6,226 bases of DNA from an uncultured Candidatus Saccharibacteria bacterium (GTDB lineage Bacteria; Patescibacteriota; Saccharimonadia; Saccharimonadales; Saccharimonadaceae). The notes beneath the pieces are model-generated. The model did no database searches and was not told the origin of the DNA. It was given only the letters and a program-made list of their open reading frames with translations. Where the stretch lies: assembly GCA_938046775.1 (NCBI GenBank), contig CALIXB010000037.1, forward strand, positions 1-6,226. Reading direction: 5' to 3'. A program made the translations under genes and the position numbers. Every line of letters begins with the position of its first letter. Positions within the stretch are counted from its first letter, which is position 1. Shown in pieces: positions 5,345 through 6,226 of the stretch.

Positions 5345-5566
5345 GTGGAAGACGCACAAACAATCATCGTTCTTTTAACAATCATCACTGCTTTACTGTC
5401 GATTGTCATCTTGGTGCTTTTAGGGACAGTTATCTCTTTGCTAATAAGAATAAATGCCATCATGAAAAAAGTCGATAAGATTACGATGAATGTAGCTAGC
5501 GCTACCGATTGGTTGTCGCCGGCAAAGGTATTTAGCGAGATTACAAAGCTGTTTCGTAAAAAATAA
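5345..5566 (+). CDS. Small single-pass membrane protein, YtxG/DUF948-like
   Basis: The 73-residue product has one long hydrophobic segment (about residues 7-34) followed by a basic, amphipathic tail (INAIMKKVDKITMNVASATDW, ending KLFRKK), so it is probably N-out with the tail in the cytoplasm. This design, together with a YtxH gene 20 nt downstream, resembles the DUF948 protein YtxG that precedes YtxH in Bacillus; the match is by layout and size, not by a firm motif. The GTG start is the first start codon in the frame before the hydrophobic segment and is preceded by GGAAAGG (5332-5338), 6 nt away. It is the first gene behind the strong promoter at 5228-5256. The function is unknown. Confidence 0.75.
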   Translation: MEDAQTIIVLLTIITALLSIVILVLLGTVISLLIRINAIMKKVDKITMNVASATDWLSPAKVFSEITKLFRKK

Positions 5567-5586
5567 ATAACAAAGGAGTAAATATC

Positions 5587-5856
5587 ATGAAAAAAGTATT
5601 AGCAGTTCTGGGTGCAGCAGCGGCAGGCTTTGCTGCAGGAATTTTAACCGCGCCAAAGAGCGGTAAAGAAACTCGAAAAGACCTGAAAAAGAAAGCAGGT
5701 AAGCTGAAATCTGACGCAGAGAAAGTTGCTGATAAGGCGGCTGTGGCTGCTAAAAATAGCGTTGATTCATTAAAAACTGGCTCGCAAAAAGTTGGCGATG
5801 CAGTAACAGAAACTGCAAAAGGCGTCAAAAGCAACGTTGAAAAACAGTTCAAGTAA
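5587..5856 (+). CDS. YtxH-domain protein
   Basis: This 89-residue protein shows the YtxH pattern: a short N-terminal hydrophobic helix rich in Ala and Gly (residues 4-22), then APKSGKETRKDL (22-33), which is the family signature (APxSGxETR). A long, Lys/Ala-rich, probably coiled helix follows, built of repeats such as KVADKAAVAAKN and KVGDAVTETAKG that recall LEA-like or apolipophorin-like amphipathic helices. Family members are small membrane-anchored proteins often linked to stress, but no activity is established. The start has an excellent Shine-Dalgarno AAAGGAG (5572-5578), 8 nt from the ATG. It lies 20 nt after the small membrane protein gene and is almost surely cotranscribed with it. 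Confidence 0.88.
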   Translation: MKKVLAVLGAAAAGFAAGILTAPKSGKETRKDLKKKAGKLKSDAEKVADKAAVAAKNSVDSLKTGSQKVGDAVTETAKGVKSNVEKQFK

Positions 5857-5859
5857 TAT

Positions 5860-5889
5860 TTGACTGCAGCTAAGAAGACGTGAGATAAT
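5860..5889 (+). promoter_or_regulatory. Promoter for the leaderless secreted-protein gene
   Basis: TTGACT (5860-5865), an 18-nt spacer, TGA (5881-5883) and GATAAT (5884-5889) form a promoter with an extended -10. The hexamer ends 7 nt before the ATG at 5897, so the RNA would start at or beside the start codon. No Shine-Dalgarno sequence is present (GGATAG is only a poor match). The -35 box begins 4 nt after the YtxH stop codon, and no terminator separates the two genes. Confidence 0.5.
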
Positions 5890-5896
5890 AGGATAG

Positions 5897-6226
5897 ATGA
5901 GAAAATTTGTTCTGTATCTTGCGTCTTTTTTGATTGCTGGCGGTCTGCTAATAAGTCCTCAACCGGTTTTGGCGCAGTCAATCGAAATGCCCAATTCGGA
6001 GATTACCAGCATCATCAGGAAGAACTGCAGCTCGCTGAAGGTTACCATAAAGCAGATTCATACTAACGACGCTTTAGCTAGGGTCAGTATCGGGCAGAAA
6101 TACAATGCCGTGTCGACGAAGCTGATGGCGCGGTTTAATAGCAGGTTGTCGCTTAATAAACTGGATAGCTCAGGACTTGTTAAAATTACCAGCGATTTTG
6201 AAACGCAGCGGCTGAAATTTAACAGC
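5897..6226 (+). CDS. Secreted protein, N-terminal part (3' end outside window)
   Basis: The frame is open from the ATG at 5897 to the window's end (110 residues visible, no stop). Residues 1-26 form a classic Sec signal peptide: basic MRK, a hydrophobic core LYLASFLIAGGLLI, and VLA before QS, so signal peptidase I cleavage is expected after A26. The mature part starts SIEMPNSEITSIIRKNC and continues as a mostly helical, moderately charged segment (SSLKVTIKQIHTNDALARVS, then SRLSLNKLDSSGLV), suggesting an exported coiled or helical protein. It has a single visible Cys (C44). I do not recognise a named domain; similar short secreted helical proteins are common in CPR genomes, but I cannot confirm homology. 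The gene stands just downstream of the ytxGH-like pair and has its own promoter. Confidence 0.8.
   Translation, partial: MRKFVLYLASFLIAGGLLISPQPVLAQSIEMPNSEITSIIRKNCSSLKVTIKQIHTNDALARVSIGQKYNAVSTKLMARFNSRLSLNKLDSSGLVKITSDFETQRLKFNS

Noticed and set aside
5541..5981. 146-residue minus-strand frame antisense to the YtxH gene
   Set aside because: It is open only because the opposite strand is Lys/Ala-rich; the plus strand has a strong Shine-Dalgarno sequence and the YtxH signature.

Overview
The window (6,226 nt, intermediate GC by eye) looks like a chromosomal stretch of a small-genome, host-associated bacterium. The best guess is a Candidate Phyla Radiation lineage such as Saccharibacteria. 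The pointers are: many short, tightly packed single-domain enzymes; archaeal/eukaryal-flavoured HAM1 nucleotidases; a mix of Shine-Dalgarno-led and apparently leaderless genes; and small membrane or secreted proteins of kinds common in that group. This is inference from gene content; no rRNA, tRNA or marker gene is present. The intact genes end in TGA or TAA, consistent with a standard bacterial code.

Layout. 1-728: 3' part of a sensor histidine kinase, running in from the left edge. 753-1316: a HAM1/RdgB-type non-canonical NTP pyrophosphatase. 1309-1940: a DUF421 (YetF-like) membrane-protein gene broken by a one-base deletion in an A-run and by an in-frame TAG. 2054-2539: a Nudix hydrolase. 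2592-3185: a second, divergent HAM1-family protein. 3341-3862 and 3852-4592: a GrpB/UPF0157 nucleotidyltransferase-fold protein and an N-formylglutamate amidohydrolase-family protein, overlapping by 11 nt. 4596-5135 (minus strand): a VIT1/CCC1-type small metal transporter, convergent with the previous gene with a 3-nt gap. 5136-5344: a divergent promoter region with overlapping inverted repeats and a near-consensus extended -10 promoter. 5345-5566 and 5587-5856: a small membrane protein plus a YtxH-domain protein, resembling the ytxG-ytxH pair of Bacillus. 5897 to the right edge: the N-terminal part of a secreted protein with a signal peptide.

How the genes may work together. Three nucleotide house-cleaning type genes (two HAM1 relatives and one Nudix) lie within 2.5 kb, which would suit an organism that scavenges nucleotides. 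The GrpB-FGase pair is probably one translationally coupled unit of unknown physiological role. The ytxGH-like pair suggests a cell-envelope or stress function. The most striking regulatory pattern is a recurring extended -10 element (TGC TAnAnT) near several gene starts. At two genes it sits exactly 6 nt before the ATG, and a third gene has a -10-like hexamer at the same distance, which implies leaderless transcripts.

I see no CRISPR array, insertion sequence, RNA gene, prophage or recognisable defence system. I do not see convincing evidence for an entirely new system. The best leads are the divergent HAM1 paralog with an altered active-site motif, the recently broken DUF421 gene and the leaderless promoter architecture.
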